Part shown: piece by piece, positions 42,097 to 52,439 of the stretch
How the letters are laid out: every line of letters starts with the position of its first letter
Position numbering within the stretch: position 1 is the first letter of the stretch
Assembly: GCF_030035675.1 (NCBI RefSeq)
Contig: NC_084492.1
Span: forward strand, 29,882,823-29,946,822
From: Rhineura floridana
Lineage: Eukaryota > Chordata > Lepidosauria > Squamata > Rhineuridae
Length of the DNA stretch: 64,000 nt
Direction of reading: 5' to 3'
The notes under the pieces: generated by a model
The model's database searches: none
Told to the model about the DNA's origin: nothing
Seen by the model: only the letters and a program-made list of their open reading frames with translations
Position numbers and translations under genes: made by a program

Positions 42097-42307
42097 GTTC
42101 GAAAAGGCTGAAGTACACAGATGTTGGAGTCAGTGCCATTGAACTCACTGAGACATCTCTGAGTAAAGAGGTTTAGAGTTGCACATCTCTGGCTTGGGTG
42201 AGTGCATACATCTTGGCTATTGTGCATGTGCATTAAATGCAAGCGCATGGATGCAAAATGGCAGTGCACTGCTTCCCTGCCAACCCTCATAACTTTCTAT
42301 GCAGAGA

Positions 42308-42510
42308 GGCAAAGGCCTGTCGCTCAGTGGCAGAGCATCTGCCTTGCATGCAGAGGGTCCCAGGTGCAATCCCTGGCATCTCCAGGTAGGGCTGGGACAG
42401 GATCTTGCCTGAAACCCTGGAGAGCTGCTGCCAGTCAGTGTAGACAATGCTGAGCTAGATCTGACTCTGGATAAGGCAGCTTCCTTCCTTTCTTCCTATG
42501 TTTCAGTGCG
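42308..42510 (+). mobile_element. SINE-B, full length
   Basis: Head 'ctgtcgctcagtggcagagc' (A box), B box 'ggtgcaatccctgg', body 'ggagagctgctgccagtcag' and tail 'gcagcttccttcctttcttc' then 'ctatgtttc'. Well preserved. Confidence 0.9.
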
Positions 42511-42638
42511 GTTGTCCTCGGGGGATGACTAGGGACACAAGCAGAGATGGATGCATATTCTTAATATATGTCTGTTTCAAAAGTGCCTATGCACAAGTAC
42601 CTTCCATCCCATTTCCTTATTAAGTCCCATCTGCATTA
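42511..42638. other. Unique sequence
   Basis: No feature recognised. Confidence 0.4.
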
Positions 42639-42639
42639 T

Positions 42640-42855
42640 ACATTTTAAGCAGTACTATACCACTTTATAAGGTCACCACTTCCCCCACAGAATCCTGGGA
42701 ACTGTCATTGGTTAAAGGTGCTGAGAGTTGTTAGGAGAGCTCCCTCCCCTAATTCCCCTCACAAAGCTATGATTCTCAGAGTTCCCTGGGAAGAAGGATC
42801 GATTGTTAAACCATGAGAATGGTTGCTGTCGGAGAAGAATACTGCAGATGGGGCC
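42640..42855. mobile_element. hAT-D, left half and centre
   Basis: 'ccacttcccccacagaatcc', 'gttaaaggtgctgagagttg' and 'gctatgattctcagagttcc' follow hAT-D. The right arm is degraded. Confidence 0.75.
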
Positions 42856-43134
42856 CTAATCCCTGATTTTTTAATGCATGGAAATTCACTACCCTCCCCC
42901 TCAAAATACAAATTTTAATAATGCCTTTTGACATTTTTACCAGATAACTGCATTGGAGCATAACTTAAATCCATTGATTTTAGTAGGTCTATTCTATGAC
43001 TAACATTTGCTATCACCCTATGCCTCTTAAAAAAAAAAAGAGATAGAGATAAAAGTGCTTAAAATCACATTTCTGGGCACTATCGTTTTATTTATTTCAT
43101 TTTAGGAGCTAAAAGGGCACTTTGGAAGTGATCC

Positions 43135-43261
43135 TTTGATACTGTTTGGTGCTTGGTGGTAGAACTCTTGCTCTGCATGTAAAAAGGTCCTAAGATCGAT
43201 CTTTGTCATCTTGAGGTATTGCTGGGCAAGATTCCTGCCTGAAATGCTGGGCAATTGCTGA
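43135..43261 (+). mobile_element. SINE-B, truncated by or joined to L2
   Basis: 'gcttggtggtagaactcttg', 'ctctgcatgtaaaaaggtcc' and 'agattcctgcctgaaatgct' follow SINE-B to 'gacagtcattgtagat', where L2 begins. Confidence 0.75.
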
Positions 43262-43436
43262 CAGTCATTGTAGATACTTGAGGTTGACCTGGAAGCTGCA
43301 GCTACTGCAGAATACGGCAGCTCGGCTGCACTTTGGTGCAGACTATCACTATGATATTATGGTGCTGTTGAAAGAATTGTACTGGCTCTCAATTAGCTAC
43401 CATGCTAAGTTCAAAGTGCTGGTGTGCAAAGCCCTT

Positions 43437-43821
43437 GTAGAGACGGAAGGAGCTCTGCCTTTCTCATTTTTCCAGTCTTAAATTCAGTTCCCCACATTTC
43501 TGCAAAAAATTTGCAATTTTTTAATGAAACAAATTCTCATGAAAATTCTTCAGCATTTTAGTGTGAATTCCTCCTAACACATTTTTGCCTGCAGTTATGA
43601 CTAACGTAAACAAGCAATTCCTGCTAATATAATGCATTTCATTGCTATATTCATTTGTATGCAGACTTTTCTTTAAAAAAATATATTTTTGTAAACATTG
43701 GTTGGAGAACTGCATTGCAAAATTTGGACAAGTGAGAATTTCAAAGGATGGCCGCATTTCAGTTCTCATACTGCTTTGCAAAGTGCAAATATGATAGATT
43801 CAGCTTTAAAAGCAAAGTGAA
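43437..43821 (-). mobile_element. hAT-F nested in L2
   Basis: 'ccagtcttaaattcagttcc', 'cattttagtgtgaattcctc' and 'ggatggccgcatttcagttc' follow hAT-F on the minus strand. Both termini are worn. Confidence 0.8.
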
Positions 43822-43931
43822 TCAGGATACCTGATACCAGGATACCTAAAATATAATCCCATCCCATACATACCCAGCTGATCGCTGCGCTCTGCAGATA
43901 CCATCTGATTAGGAGGCCTGTTCTGCATGAT

Positions 43932-44394
43932 CTCTGAAATTTTATGCTTGGCATGGAGAGTCTGGACAGAGAAAAGTTTTTCTCCCTGTCTGATAAAGCT
44001 GGAAGTCATGGACATCCGGTGAAGCTGGATGTTGGAAGATTCAGGACAGGCAAAAGAAATCACTTCTTCACACAGCACATAGTTAAAAAAAAAGAATTTG
44101 CTTCCACTGGAGACAGTGATGGTCACCAACTTTGATGGCTTTAGAAGAGGATTAGACAGATTCATGAAGGATAAGGCTATCAATGGCTACTAGCCACAAT
44201 GGCTGTGCTCTGCCCTGCCTCTATGGTTGGAGGCAGCATGCATCTGAATACCAGTTGCTGGAAAACTCAGGTGGGGAGAGTGTTCTTGCACTCAGGTCCT
44301 GCTTGTGAACAGGCATCTGGTTGGCCACTCTGAGAACAGGATGGTGGACTAGATGGGCCACTGGCCTGATCCAGCAGGTCTCTCCTTATGTGTG
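43932..44394 (+). mobile_element. LINE-T, longest copy, nested in L2
   Basis: Covers more of the 3' region than other copies. It has 'ggaagattcaggacaggcaa', 'ttcttcacacagcacatagt' and 'gatggctttagaagaggatt', then 'ggctactagccacaatggct', ending 'ccagcaggtctctccttatg'. The coding-like upstream part supports a CR1/L2-clade origin. Confidence 0.88.
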
Positions 44395-44682
44395 GTGACA
44401 CCTACCCTTTGGAACTCCCTCCCACTACATATCAGACAAATGGCATCTTTATTATATTTTCATTGTCTGTTGAAGAATTTCATCTTTCAACATGCCTTCC
44501 AAGTGGAGATTTTTTATCCCAGTTGGCACATCTGTATTGGATTGGATTTTTTTTTTTATATGTGCAAAGGTTTTATATATGTTTTCATTGCATTGTGAAA
44601 TTGCTTCAAGTTACTTCATAGGAAGTGATTCATAAATGAAATAAATGCATTAGCAAATAATAAAGAATAGATACTGACACAG

Positions 44683-44856
44683 GCATCACACCATGCATTT
44701 AATGCACATTCGGCACATGTGACTTCCCCCACTGAATCCTGGGAATGGTAGTTTGTTAAAGGTGCTGGGAATGGTAGCTCTGTAAGGGATAAACTACAGT
44801 TCCCAGGATTCTTTGGGGGAAGTCATGTGCTTTAAATGTATAGTGTGTACATAGCC
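44683..44856. mobile_element. hAT-D, shortened
   Basis: Arms 'gacttcccccactgaatcct' and 'caggattctttgggggaagt', with 'gtgctttaaatgtatagtgt' on the right. The central part is reduced. Confidence 0.8.
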
Positions 44857-44972
44857 CAGAGCTTGGAAAAGTTACTTTTTTGAACTACAACTCTCATCAG
44901 CCCAATCCAGTGGCCATGCTGGCTGGGGATGATGGGAGTTGTAGTTCAAAAACGTAACTTTTCCAAACTCAG
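44857..44972. mobile_element. hAT-T, 116 bp
   Basis: Starts 'cagagcttggaaaagttac' and ends 'gtaacttttccaaactcag'. Same length as the copies at 54277 and 55073. No matching flank; it abuts hAT-D. Confidence 0.85.
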
Positions 44973-45567
44973 GTCTAAAAGCAGCATGCTGTGGTATAAA
45001 GGCAGTATCCTAATTATTATTGTTATTCAATATGGACTTTTATTTTTTTACCAGCAGATAAAAATGAGCATCATCCAATTCAGAGCAGGGGAAAGAGTGA
45101 AAGCCTGGCCCAGCCACAAATATTTAACCTCACCATCACCACTGTAAACCCCCCTTCTGCTTCCTCCATGGAGAGCCACCAAATAAAATACAAATCTCCA
45201 ATGTTGAAAAAACCTTCCTTAAGCTAATAAAATCTGTCAGCTCCCATAATGGTTGATGCGATGAGAGTCCACAGGTGTAGCATTCAGCGCTTTGCAGCTC
45301 AGGAAGTGGCGGCTTATAATAAAAAGCCTTCCATGTTATGGCCCCCATCAATTCACATCAAGCATTATTAGAGTCATCTGCCACCTCTCTGTTGCTTCCT
45401 CTGTGCTCAAAACTGTAGAAGCAACAATGACATTTTACTGCTCTGCAGGTGCTGCCGTGTGTGGTCGGGAGCGCAGAAGTGTGGCCCTCTTTTGTTTCTC
45501 TGTGAGCACTTTGATCTCGATCACAAAAAGCCGCCTAGCTGGATGCCCTGATTCATTTTCCGCTGAT

Positions 45568-45609
<42 letters not shown>

Positions 45610-46281
45610 GGAGCTGTGAGGGAATGGGCTGATCCATAATATTTATTTCAACGACTGCTTCAAATCTCTTTAAACATCATAAGAACATGGCTCATTAAAC
45701 TAGAACAGCCCTGAAATTGTGTTATAAAACCGCAAAACAAAAAATCAATACCTCTGCTGGGGGAAGGAGATAATGAAATATATATATATATATCTCAGAT
45801 TGGCTGAAAAGAGGCTTGTACAAATCATAAGAATATTACGGGACATCACCTCTCATTCCAATACTTAAAGTTAACCAGCTTGGAGAGGGGAGGTCACTTA
45901 AAGAGGGGGTACAAGGCAAGGCAAAGCAAAGGTTTTGCCAGTATCATTGCTACCACACACCCATAAATCCAACCTTCTCTATAAATAGTGTCAGCAGGAG
46001 CAAGGGAAAGGGCAGAGGGCTCCGTCAAAGGAGATCAATTCAACACATATTTGCTACCTGAGATTTAGCTGTTGTGTTCCTTCAAAGTCTAATCAATACA
46101 CTGGTCCATAAGAGCCCAGTGGAAAGTGACAACATTGCTGCAATGGCTCGCTGTGAGTTTATTACCAGGCTAAAAGCATGTAGCCATTTCTAATTTGAAG
46201 TAAAGATTAATACTAGGAGCCAGCAATTCAGGCAGTATTCAGTTGCTTTTCCTTTTTAAGTCTCACACAAGGAACTAAATT
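44973..46281. other. Repeat-poor island with (GA)n and (TA)n
   Basis: About 1.3 kb without transposon words. (GA)n lies at about 45571-45603 and (TA)n at 45778-45793. AT-rich stretches such as 'ctcattaaactagaacagcc' and 'gaagtaaagattaatactag' resemble conserved non-coding DNA. No credible exon. Confidence 0.4.
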
Positions 46282-46564
46282 ATGTCTCGGTTCCTCTCCA
46301 CTGATCCTTGGCATACAGACATTTCTGTGAAATGGGCCCCAAGATGTATTTTGGGATCCCCCTCCTCCTTGACTTTAGATAGGGCTTATCACTCTGCAGG
46401 TGAAACCACACCATCAAGACTATCCATGCTATCAGAGAGATTAAGAGAATTTGGGATTGACATGCCCAGCCAACTCAGGACCAAACTAGATGAGATGGTA
46501 AACGTATCATTAGGAACCATATCTGTGATGGTTTTAATAACAACAGCAGCAATAATAGACATAT

Positions 46565-47088
46565 TTGAGGGGTGCAATTCATGGAGGATAAGGCTATTAA
46601 TGGCTACTAGCCATGAAGGCTATGTTATACCACCTCCATCGTTGGAGGCAGTATTCCTCCGAATACCATTTGCTGGGAATTGCAAGTGGGGAGAGCACTG
46701 CTGCGCTCAGGTCCTGCTTTCAGGCTTCCCAGAGGTGTCTGGTTGGCCACTGTGAGAACAGGATGCCGGACTAAATGGCCACTGGCCTGATCCAGCAGCA
46801 GAAGGTGGCAAGCATCCAAAAGTAAAAGGAGAAAAAAAGGGGGACCCCAAAATGCTTGGGGAAAATGTTTATTTTCAAAATTGGTGTGGTCATTTATCAT
46901 TGTGAGCAGATTTGCTAGAAAAGAATATTTTAGACCAGTTCATTCCCTGACGAAGGCCAAACTACTGAGTGGCCGAAATGCATTGGGCTTTTGTTAAAAT
47001 AAACATTTTTTCCAAGATTTTTGGGGGTTCCCCCCTTTTTTTCTCCTTTGGCCTGATCCAGTAGGGATCTTCTTATGTTCTTATGACC
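46565..47088 (+). mobile_element. LINE-T 3' end with an inserted TIR element
   Basis: 'atggaggataaggctattaa', 'gctactagccatgaaggcta' and 'ggccactgtgagaacaggat' lead to 'ggcctgatccagcag' at 46784. The end 'ggatcttcttatgttcttat' follows the insert. Confidence 0.85.
46799..47048. mobile_element. Insert with about 50-bp inverted arms and 16-bp flanking repeat
   Basis: The arm at about 46825-46878 ('aaaggagaaaaaaaggggga') pairs with the arm at about 46993-47048 ('ccccccttttttttctcctt' reading towards the right edge). Both contain 'aatgtttatttt' or its complement. The flanks tggcctgatccagcag (46783-46798) and tggcctgatccagtag (47049-47064) are 15/16 identical. The middle holds 'gacgaaggccaaactact' and 'gtggccgaaatgcattgg', a stem-like pair. 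Confidence 0.75.
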
Positions 47089-47132
47089 ACAGTGTATGGG
47101 CAGGAGAGGTCCAACCATTTTTGCCTCGCCAT

Positions 47133-47425
47133 GGTCCTGACAAAAATCCTCCTCCTCAATGCCTATCACTTCAGAACAGCAATAACAAAAAAAACTTCCA
47201 TTGCCTCCATGGGAGCTTTCCTTCCAGAGCTAACAGCACCTCTCTCTCTCTCTCTCTCTGTTTTGTCAGGAGGGCAGAGAGGGAGAAAAAGATTAAGCCA
47301 CCCCTCCCTATATGCTGTGGTCCTGACAAAAATCCTCCTCCTCAATGCCTATCACTTCAGAACAGCAATAACAAAAAAAACTTCCATTGCCTCCATGGGA
47401 GCTTTCCTTCCAGAGCTAACAGCAC

Positions 47426-47456
<31 letters not shown>

Positions 47457-47617
47457 GTCAGGAGGGCAGAGAGGGAGAAAAAGATTAAGCCACCCCTCCC
47501 TATATGCTGTGGTCCTGACAAAAATCCTCCTCCTCAATGCCTATCACTTCAGAACAGCAATAACAAAAAAAACTTCCATTGCCTCCATGGGAGCTTTCCT
47601 TCCAGAGCTAACAGCAC

Positions 47618-47648
<31 letters not shown>

Positions 47649-47718
47649 GTCAGGAGGGCAGAGAGGGAGAAAAAGATTAAGCCACCCCTCCCTATATGCT
47701 GTGGTCCTGACAAAAATC
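47133..47718. repeat. Three-copy tandem repeat, 186/192/192 bp
   Basis: Copies at 47133-47318, 47319-47510 and 47511-47702, plus 16 bp of a fourth. They look identical except for the CT run: (TC)9 in copy 1 and (TC)12 in copies 2 and 3. All periods are multiples of three, which keeps a 286-residue chance frame open across the array. Confidence 0.95.
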
Positions 47719-47839
47719 ATTTCTCTCTTTCATGCTATTTATCTCTTTCCTCAACCCCCCACTTCCCACAAATGTGAGACTTTTAACATCGTATCTACTT
47801 GGCTCTCAGAAAGAGGTGTGCAAAAATTCTCAGTGAGCA
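47719..47839. other. Unique sequence
   Basis: No feature recognised. Confidence 0.4.
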
Positions 47840-47960
47840 AAAAACATACCTCTCCAGAGATTCAGACAAGGGTTTGTCCCAGCCATATGCCGGGGATTGA
47901 ACTTGGGACCTACTGCATGCAAAGTGGATGCTCTACCCACTGAGCTATGACCCTTTCTCT
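47840..47960 (-). mobile_element. SINE-B head half
   Basis: 'ggggattgaacttgggacct' (B box side), 'gcatgcaaagtggatgctct' and 'acccactgagctatgaccct' form a minus-strand SINE-B head. Confidence 0.8.
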
Positions 47961-49462
47961 ACTACTGCAAACCTTGGAGCTTACTCAGCCCTGGTGGTAC
48001 TTTCTTGTCCATCAATGTATTGTGTGCATCTTGTGCATCAGTGGTGCTGTTGTGGCTATGTCAGGACTGGCACTTGGCAATTTAATGTGCTGTTGGTATG
48101 TAAGATGTTGTCCCTTAGATTCTCAGGCTTAGAATGATATTCAGAGGACTCCCAGTTCAGGGCCAGGAGATCTATCTTATCCCCCAGTAATGGATGGGGG
48201 CAGGGAGAGCTTCACCAGAGAATAGATAACCATACAATTACATTAGCTGACTCAATGAGGGACTCTTGAATAAATCATGACTTCAGAAGCCAACAGCATC
48301 TCACCTTATACACGTACAGTCACACACACACACACACACACACACTCAAATATACTGGCCCACTCAGCAAGATAAATCAGCATCAGTAATGAGGCCAGGC
48401 GGCTGAAGGAAGGGTTAAGGCATTTAATTACACCCCGGAAAATCACTTCCCCTACATCCTGATTTCACCCAGGAAATGTGCAGGTGCCATTTTATGCTCT
48501 AATCTAAAGTAAAAAGGACCGAAAAACTGTGGTAGCGCTCCAGACAGTGTTGGTGGAATGAAGAGCCATTGTTGTAGAGAGCAGAGGTGTGAATGGGCCC
48601 GTGCCTTAGTTTCATACCTCTTTAACTCTCAGGATTAAATCTAGAGTTATTGTTTGGTCAAGGTGCTGGGACTTCTCCATTAGAAATCCCTAGGGAGAGT
48701 TCTGAGCTACAATTGCTTCCAGCAGGGCTGGCACCAAAGCTTAGCATGGTTGGACATCTGCCAAGGGCCCAGAACCCAGCAAAGTCAGCACTTACAAGGG
48801 CCCCTTGGACAAGTCTCTGCTCTTCAGGTTTGGAAGCTGCTTGTTCACCTGCCTCTCATTCCAGGCAACAGCTGCAGGGAGGAGGGCATGCAACTGCCTG
48901 CTTGCTCATTGGCTCTGCCTGGCAACAGGTAGCAACTATGAAGAGCATTGAGGAGGTACAGTCACTAAAAAAAAAGGGGGTGACCCATAGAGAGAGTCTT
49001 ATGCAAGAGCCCTCCAAAACCTGAAATCCACCAGGCCTACCAGGGCCCACATAAGTGGGTAACTTGAAGTGCCCACCAATGCTGACAGCAGTGTCCTGTT
49101 GAGCGCTGGGCAACTCCCACTGTATTACACACAGTGCCCTTGAGCAAGACGACTTTACTGTAGGGCACTGTGGGAGATTACAGTGGTGACCACCTGAAAT
49201 TCATGCAAGCGCAACCACTGGCAGCCTTCTCCTCCTCTTCCTCATGCCAATTCTTTGTATGCCCAGTGGAAATAAAGCGGGGAGGGGACCCTCCAACAGG
49301 ATGGGGCAGCAATCAGAGCTTACGCTGTGGGTCCTCTCAAAGTTGGAGCCAACCTCCGCTTGCACAGTTTCCAAGGAAGGAGAATAACTGTTAATTACAC
49401 ACAGTCTGCAGTTTAGCTTTTCTTTGGTTTAGCTTCTCCCCCTCCCCCGGCAGGGACCTTTA
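47961..49462. other. Unique region with (CA)n; candidate conserved block at 48.36-48.54 kb
   Basis: (CA)n lies at about 48320-48345. The stretch 'gcatttaattacaccccgga' to 'ctaatctaaagtaaaaagga' is repeat-free and CNE-like. No exon recognised. Confidence 0.4.
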
Positions 49463-49545
49463 GAGCAGTTGTAGCTAACATGGTGCCTGCCAAATGTTGG
49501 ACTACAATTCCCATGATGCTTGTTTGTCCTGCCCATTAGCTTCCA
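49463..49545. mobile_element. hAT-C half
   Basis: 'gcagttgtagctaacatggt' and 'tgttggactacaattcccat' form one arm only. Confidence 0.6.
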
Positions 49546-49574
49546 TGGGTCAACTATAAGCGGGGCTGGCATTC

Positions 49575-49692
49575 TCTAGGTGTAGCTACACAGAGTAGAC
49601 CCACTAAAGTTAACATACCTGACTTAACTGGGGCTGATCAATTTCAGTGGGTCTACTCTGAGTAGGACTCAGCTGAAGACAACCCAGAGTGT
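49575..49692. mobile_element. MITE-K
   Basis: 'cacagagtagacccactaaa', 'tctactctgagtaggactca' and 'gctgaagacaaccca' give the right arm well and the left arm worn. Confidence 0.7.
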
Positions 49693-50405
49693 TACCAATG
49701 AAAACCAAAACACACACACACACACATACTTAGGAGGGGGCGGGGGAATAGTTCCTTTAGTACATGCTACTTTAAACAAAAAACTTTTGAAAGCATTTGG
49801 GCAAAAAACACTTTAGGTAACAGAACCCTCCTCGCTCCCCTAGTGCTTTCCGCCTTTATTTTACCCATTTGACAAACACTGATTGATTTACCCCCTCTGT
49901 TTAAAGGCCTTCGAAGGCTCCATGACTGTTTTGTTTGCTTTCTTCTTTGCGCTCTGGGTTTTATTGATGGTGCCAGGGCGAATATGCACAGCTCCAGGGA
50001 GAGAAGGCTGGTTAATTACTGCTTTGACAAAGCCAGACAGCACAGGCCATTGTTGTGCATAGGTCAGCCCAGGAATAGCGAGCAGCTTTAAGCTGTGGGT
50101 GAAATTCTGGCACTCTTTAGAGAAAGGCAAAACACTGTCCTGGTTTTTAAGACAGGAAGAACTCCATCCTTCTCTTAAAGGAAAAAAAAAAAAGGAAAAG
50201 GATTTGAGATAAAAATAAATTTAAGTAACAAGGTGATAAGCAGAGACTTGAAGGCCTGGAAAAGAGCCCAGAAAAAAAATGAAACAAATAAACAATTCCC
50301 CCCCCCCCCGAGCCTTTACATCTCTAGCAATAAGAGATCAAACAATGAGCATGTAACCCAGAATCTAAGCTCCTAGCCTTTATGATCCTAAATCTCTCTC
50401 TCTCA
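49693..50405. other. Unique region with (CA)n; candidate conserved block at 49.87-50.12 kb
   Basis: (CA)n lies at about 49709-49727 and a C run near 50300. 49870-50120 is repeat-free with even base use ('ggctggttaattactgcttt'). No exon recognised. Confidence 0.4.
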
Positions 50406-50412
50406 TCATGCA

Positions 50413-50660
50413 GGCCTATAGCCATCTGCAGCCATACTACCCTGAACATGCCCGATCTCGTCTGATCTCGGAAGCTAAGTAGGGTCAGGCTTGGTTAGTA
50501 CTTGGATGGGAGACTGCCTGGGAATACCGGGTGCCATAGGCTTAGAGGAAGGCAATGGTAAACCACCTCTGAATGCCTCTTTCCATGAAAATCCTATGAA
50601 TATATATATAAAAAATGCATAGGGTCGCCGTAAGTTGTAATCGACTTGAAGGCATATAAC
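50413..50660 (+). mobile_element. SINE-5SB: 5S rRNA head with BovB-like tail
   Basis: The head at 50413-50543 is near-complete 5S rRNA: 'cccgatctcgtctgatctcg', 'gaagctaagtagggtc', 'ggttagtacttggatgggag' and 'cctgggaataccgggtgcc'. Differences from vertebrate 5S are mostly transitions plus a 10-bp duplication near the 5' end. The tail has 'gaggaaggcaatggtaaacc', then 'catagggtcgccgtaagttg' and 'taatcgacttgaaggca', the same body as SINE-G. The internal 5S-type control region (A box, IE, C box) is present, so pol III transcription is possible. Confidence 0.93.
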
Positions 50661-51475
50661 AATAAAAACAGTCATGTAGAATACGTTACAATACACAGAA
50701 TAAAATTATAGAATTAAAGGGACTAGAAGCTTAGCTTCTGGCTCACACATGCATGGTCACTGATCTCTTCAGGTTCAGCTGAAAGACAGTGATTGGCCCA
50801 AGTGCTGAAGGTCAGGTTTGTACAAAAGAAGAGGGGACGGTTCATTTGGGAGATGCATTTGCAAGGAGGCGGAGTGCAAGAGCTCCAAGCTCGGAAGTGA
50901 CACTGCCTGCAATGGAGAAAGTGCAGCGCACGGCATCTCCATAACAAAAAAAACTCAGAAACATATTAGCAGGGCACCTTGACAATCTTCGGTGAACTCT
51001 CTCATCCAGGTGCGGATCAAGCCCACACCCAATTTGCTCCCACAGTGCTATGATTCAGGTGCTCTCAGGCCATTCCATGCGCCAACAATCATCTGGAAGA
51101 ATCTGGCTGAAATCGGAATGGCTGCTACCCGATACTTCCAGGTACAAAAGCTCAGGCCGAGTCACAACGGAACCTGAAGTTATTTCACGACCTTTCACAT
51201 TCTCCTTGTTTTGTGTCGCTTGTTTGTGGTTTCTCCCCCCCCCACTTCTCCCAGATGCTTCACTAGCAGGAACAGCACCTGAGCTCAGCTTCCCAAAAGC
51301 CGCTGCAGGCACTTTGTGATCAAGCCCAGCTGGCCTCCTGTACCCCCACTTCCAAGAATTTCAATAAGCAAGTTTTTTTCAAAACAAGCATGGCTGCTTT
51401 AGATCAGCATCTCCTCCACACGTGAGTTGCACAGAGCCACTGCCAGAGCAAACCAGTAGCTTCCATCATAAAAAT
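50661..51475. other. Unique region
   Basis: No repeat recognised. The overlapping frames at 51.05-51.32 kb on both strands have no recognisable domain. CpG words are somewhat more common here. Confidence 0.45.
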
Positions 51476-51477
51476 AT

Positions 51478-51662
51478 AAAAAGCTGCCTTACACTGAGTC
51501 AGACCGTTGGAGCAACTTGCTCAGTATTGTCTACTCTGAATGGCAGCAGCTTCCCAGGAGTCCAGGCAGGAGTCTCTCCCAGCCCTACCTGGAAATTCCA
51601 GGGACTGAACCTTCTGCAAGCAAAGCAGATGTTCTACCACTTAGAAAGACATAACAACCTGC
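51478..51662 (-). mobile_element. SINE-B, first of a pair
   Basis: 'aaagctgccttacactgagt', 'gtctctcccagccctacctg' and 'ccagggactgaacc' follow SINE-B on the minus strand. The head end is lost at 'taccactta'. Confidence 0.85.
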
Positions 51663-51679
51663 CTTCTGCTGTGTCAAAT

Positions 51680-51872
51680 CCTTGCTTCATCTAGGGCCTT
51701 ATCGTCTACACCAGCTGGCAGCACCTGCAACTGTGTCCCTGTTCTCTCCCCTCCCCGCTGCTAGGGTTTCAGACAGAGGGGGTTCCCAGCACTACCTGGA
51801 GGTGCCAGGGATTGACCTTGGGGCCTTCTACATGCAAGGCAGATGCTCTGCCCCTAAGTGACACCTTTCCCT
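51680..51872 (-). mobile_element. SINE-B, second of a pair
   Basis: 'gtctacaccagctggcagca', 'gcactacctggaggtgccag' and 'tgcaaggcagatgctctgcc'. Same orientation as its neighbour, lying head-side to the right. Confidence 0.8.
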
Positions 51873-51915
51873 GGGAGGAAGGGCAGGATATAAATCTAAT
51901 AAATAATAATAGTAT
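51873..51915 (+). mobile_element. L2-like tail scrap
   Basis: 'gggaggaagggcaggatata' and 'aatctaataaataataat' match the tail of SINE-M and L2-like LINEs. Confidence 0.55.
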
Positions 51916-52019
51916 ATGATTGCTAAGTTGAACCTCCACAGGCAGAGGCAGTGTGCTGCTGGATATCAGCTGCGGTGGGGTAAGGGGAAGACAGCTATCT
52001 CCTCCAGACTCTCATTTTC

Positions 52020-52292
52020 AGCTTCATGGGCCAGATCCTTATCAGCATTGGCTTCATGGGCCAAATTTAATGGGTAGGCAGGGCCCCCCACTTGTCAGTC
52101 ACCTGGCATGACATCAGGTGCAAATTGCTAAGAGAAAGTCCCCCTCCCTCTGTTTTAAGCAGGGGATTCCATGCAAACGCCAGGTGACATGAACAGATGG
52201 GTGCGTTTTTGGGAAAGTGGCCTCACAGGCCAATTTGGACCCCCTAGCAGACTAAGATTGGCCCACTGGCTGGAGATTCCTCACCCCTGTCC
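52020..52292 (+). mobile_element. Repeat U, DNA-transposon-like
   Basis: 'gcttcatgggccaaatttaa', 'cagtcacctggcatgacatc', 'gcaaacgccaggtgacatga' and the end 'gagattcctcacccctgtcc'. The inverted words CACCTGGC...GCCAGGTG form an internal arm. A related fragment lies at 58.4 kb. Confidence 0.55.
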
Positions 52293-52439
52293 TAGCGGCA
52301 GATGCTCTGCTACCACAGAGAATAGGATCCAGTACAGCTTCTCTTATTTTCTCTCTAGTTGCAATCTCCCCTCCAGGAAATTCTTTCCCAAAAGAAGTTC
52401 TGTTTAGTTTGCATGTTTCAAATGATTTCCATAGAGTTG

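Larger units (their letters stand above)
43262..44655 (+). mobile_element. L2 LINE 3' end, broken by two later insertions
   Basis: Three co-linear pieces: 43262-43436 (WKLQLLQNTAARL, KELYWLSISYHAKFKVLV), about 43822-43931 ('ggatacctaaaatataatcc', 'gattaggaggcctgttctgc') and 44395-44655 ('taccctttggaactccctcc', 'gtgaaattgcttcaagttac'). A hAT-F and a LINE-T separate them. Confidence 0.85.

Noticed and set aside
42308-42380. A functional tRNA-Ala gene
   Set aside because: The tRNA-like head has A and B boxes but is continuous with the SINE-B body and recurs in many copies.
46282-46755. 157-residue open frame
   Set aside because: Its second half is LINE-T sequence and the first half has no recognisable pattern.
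47083-47943. 286-residue open frame on the plus strand, longest in the window
   Set aside because: It exists only because the 186/192-bp tandem units are multiples of three. The sequence is repeat plus SINE-B and has no domain.
50413-50543. A functional 5S rRNA gene
   Set aside because: It is single, carries changes and an internal 10-bp duplication, and is fused to a BovB-like tail, so it is read as a SINE.
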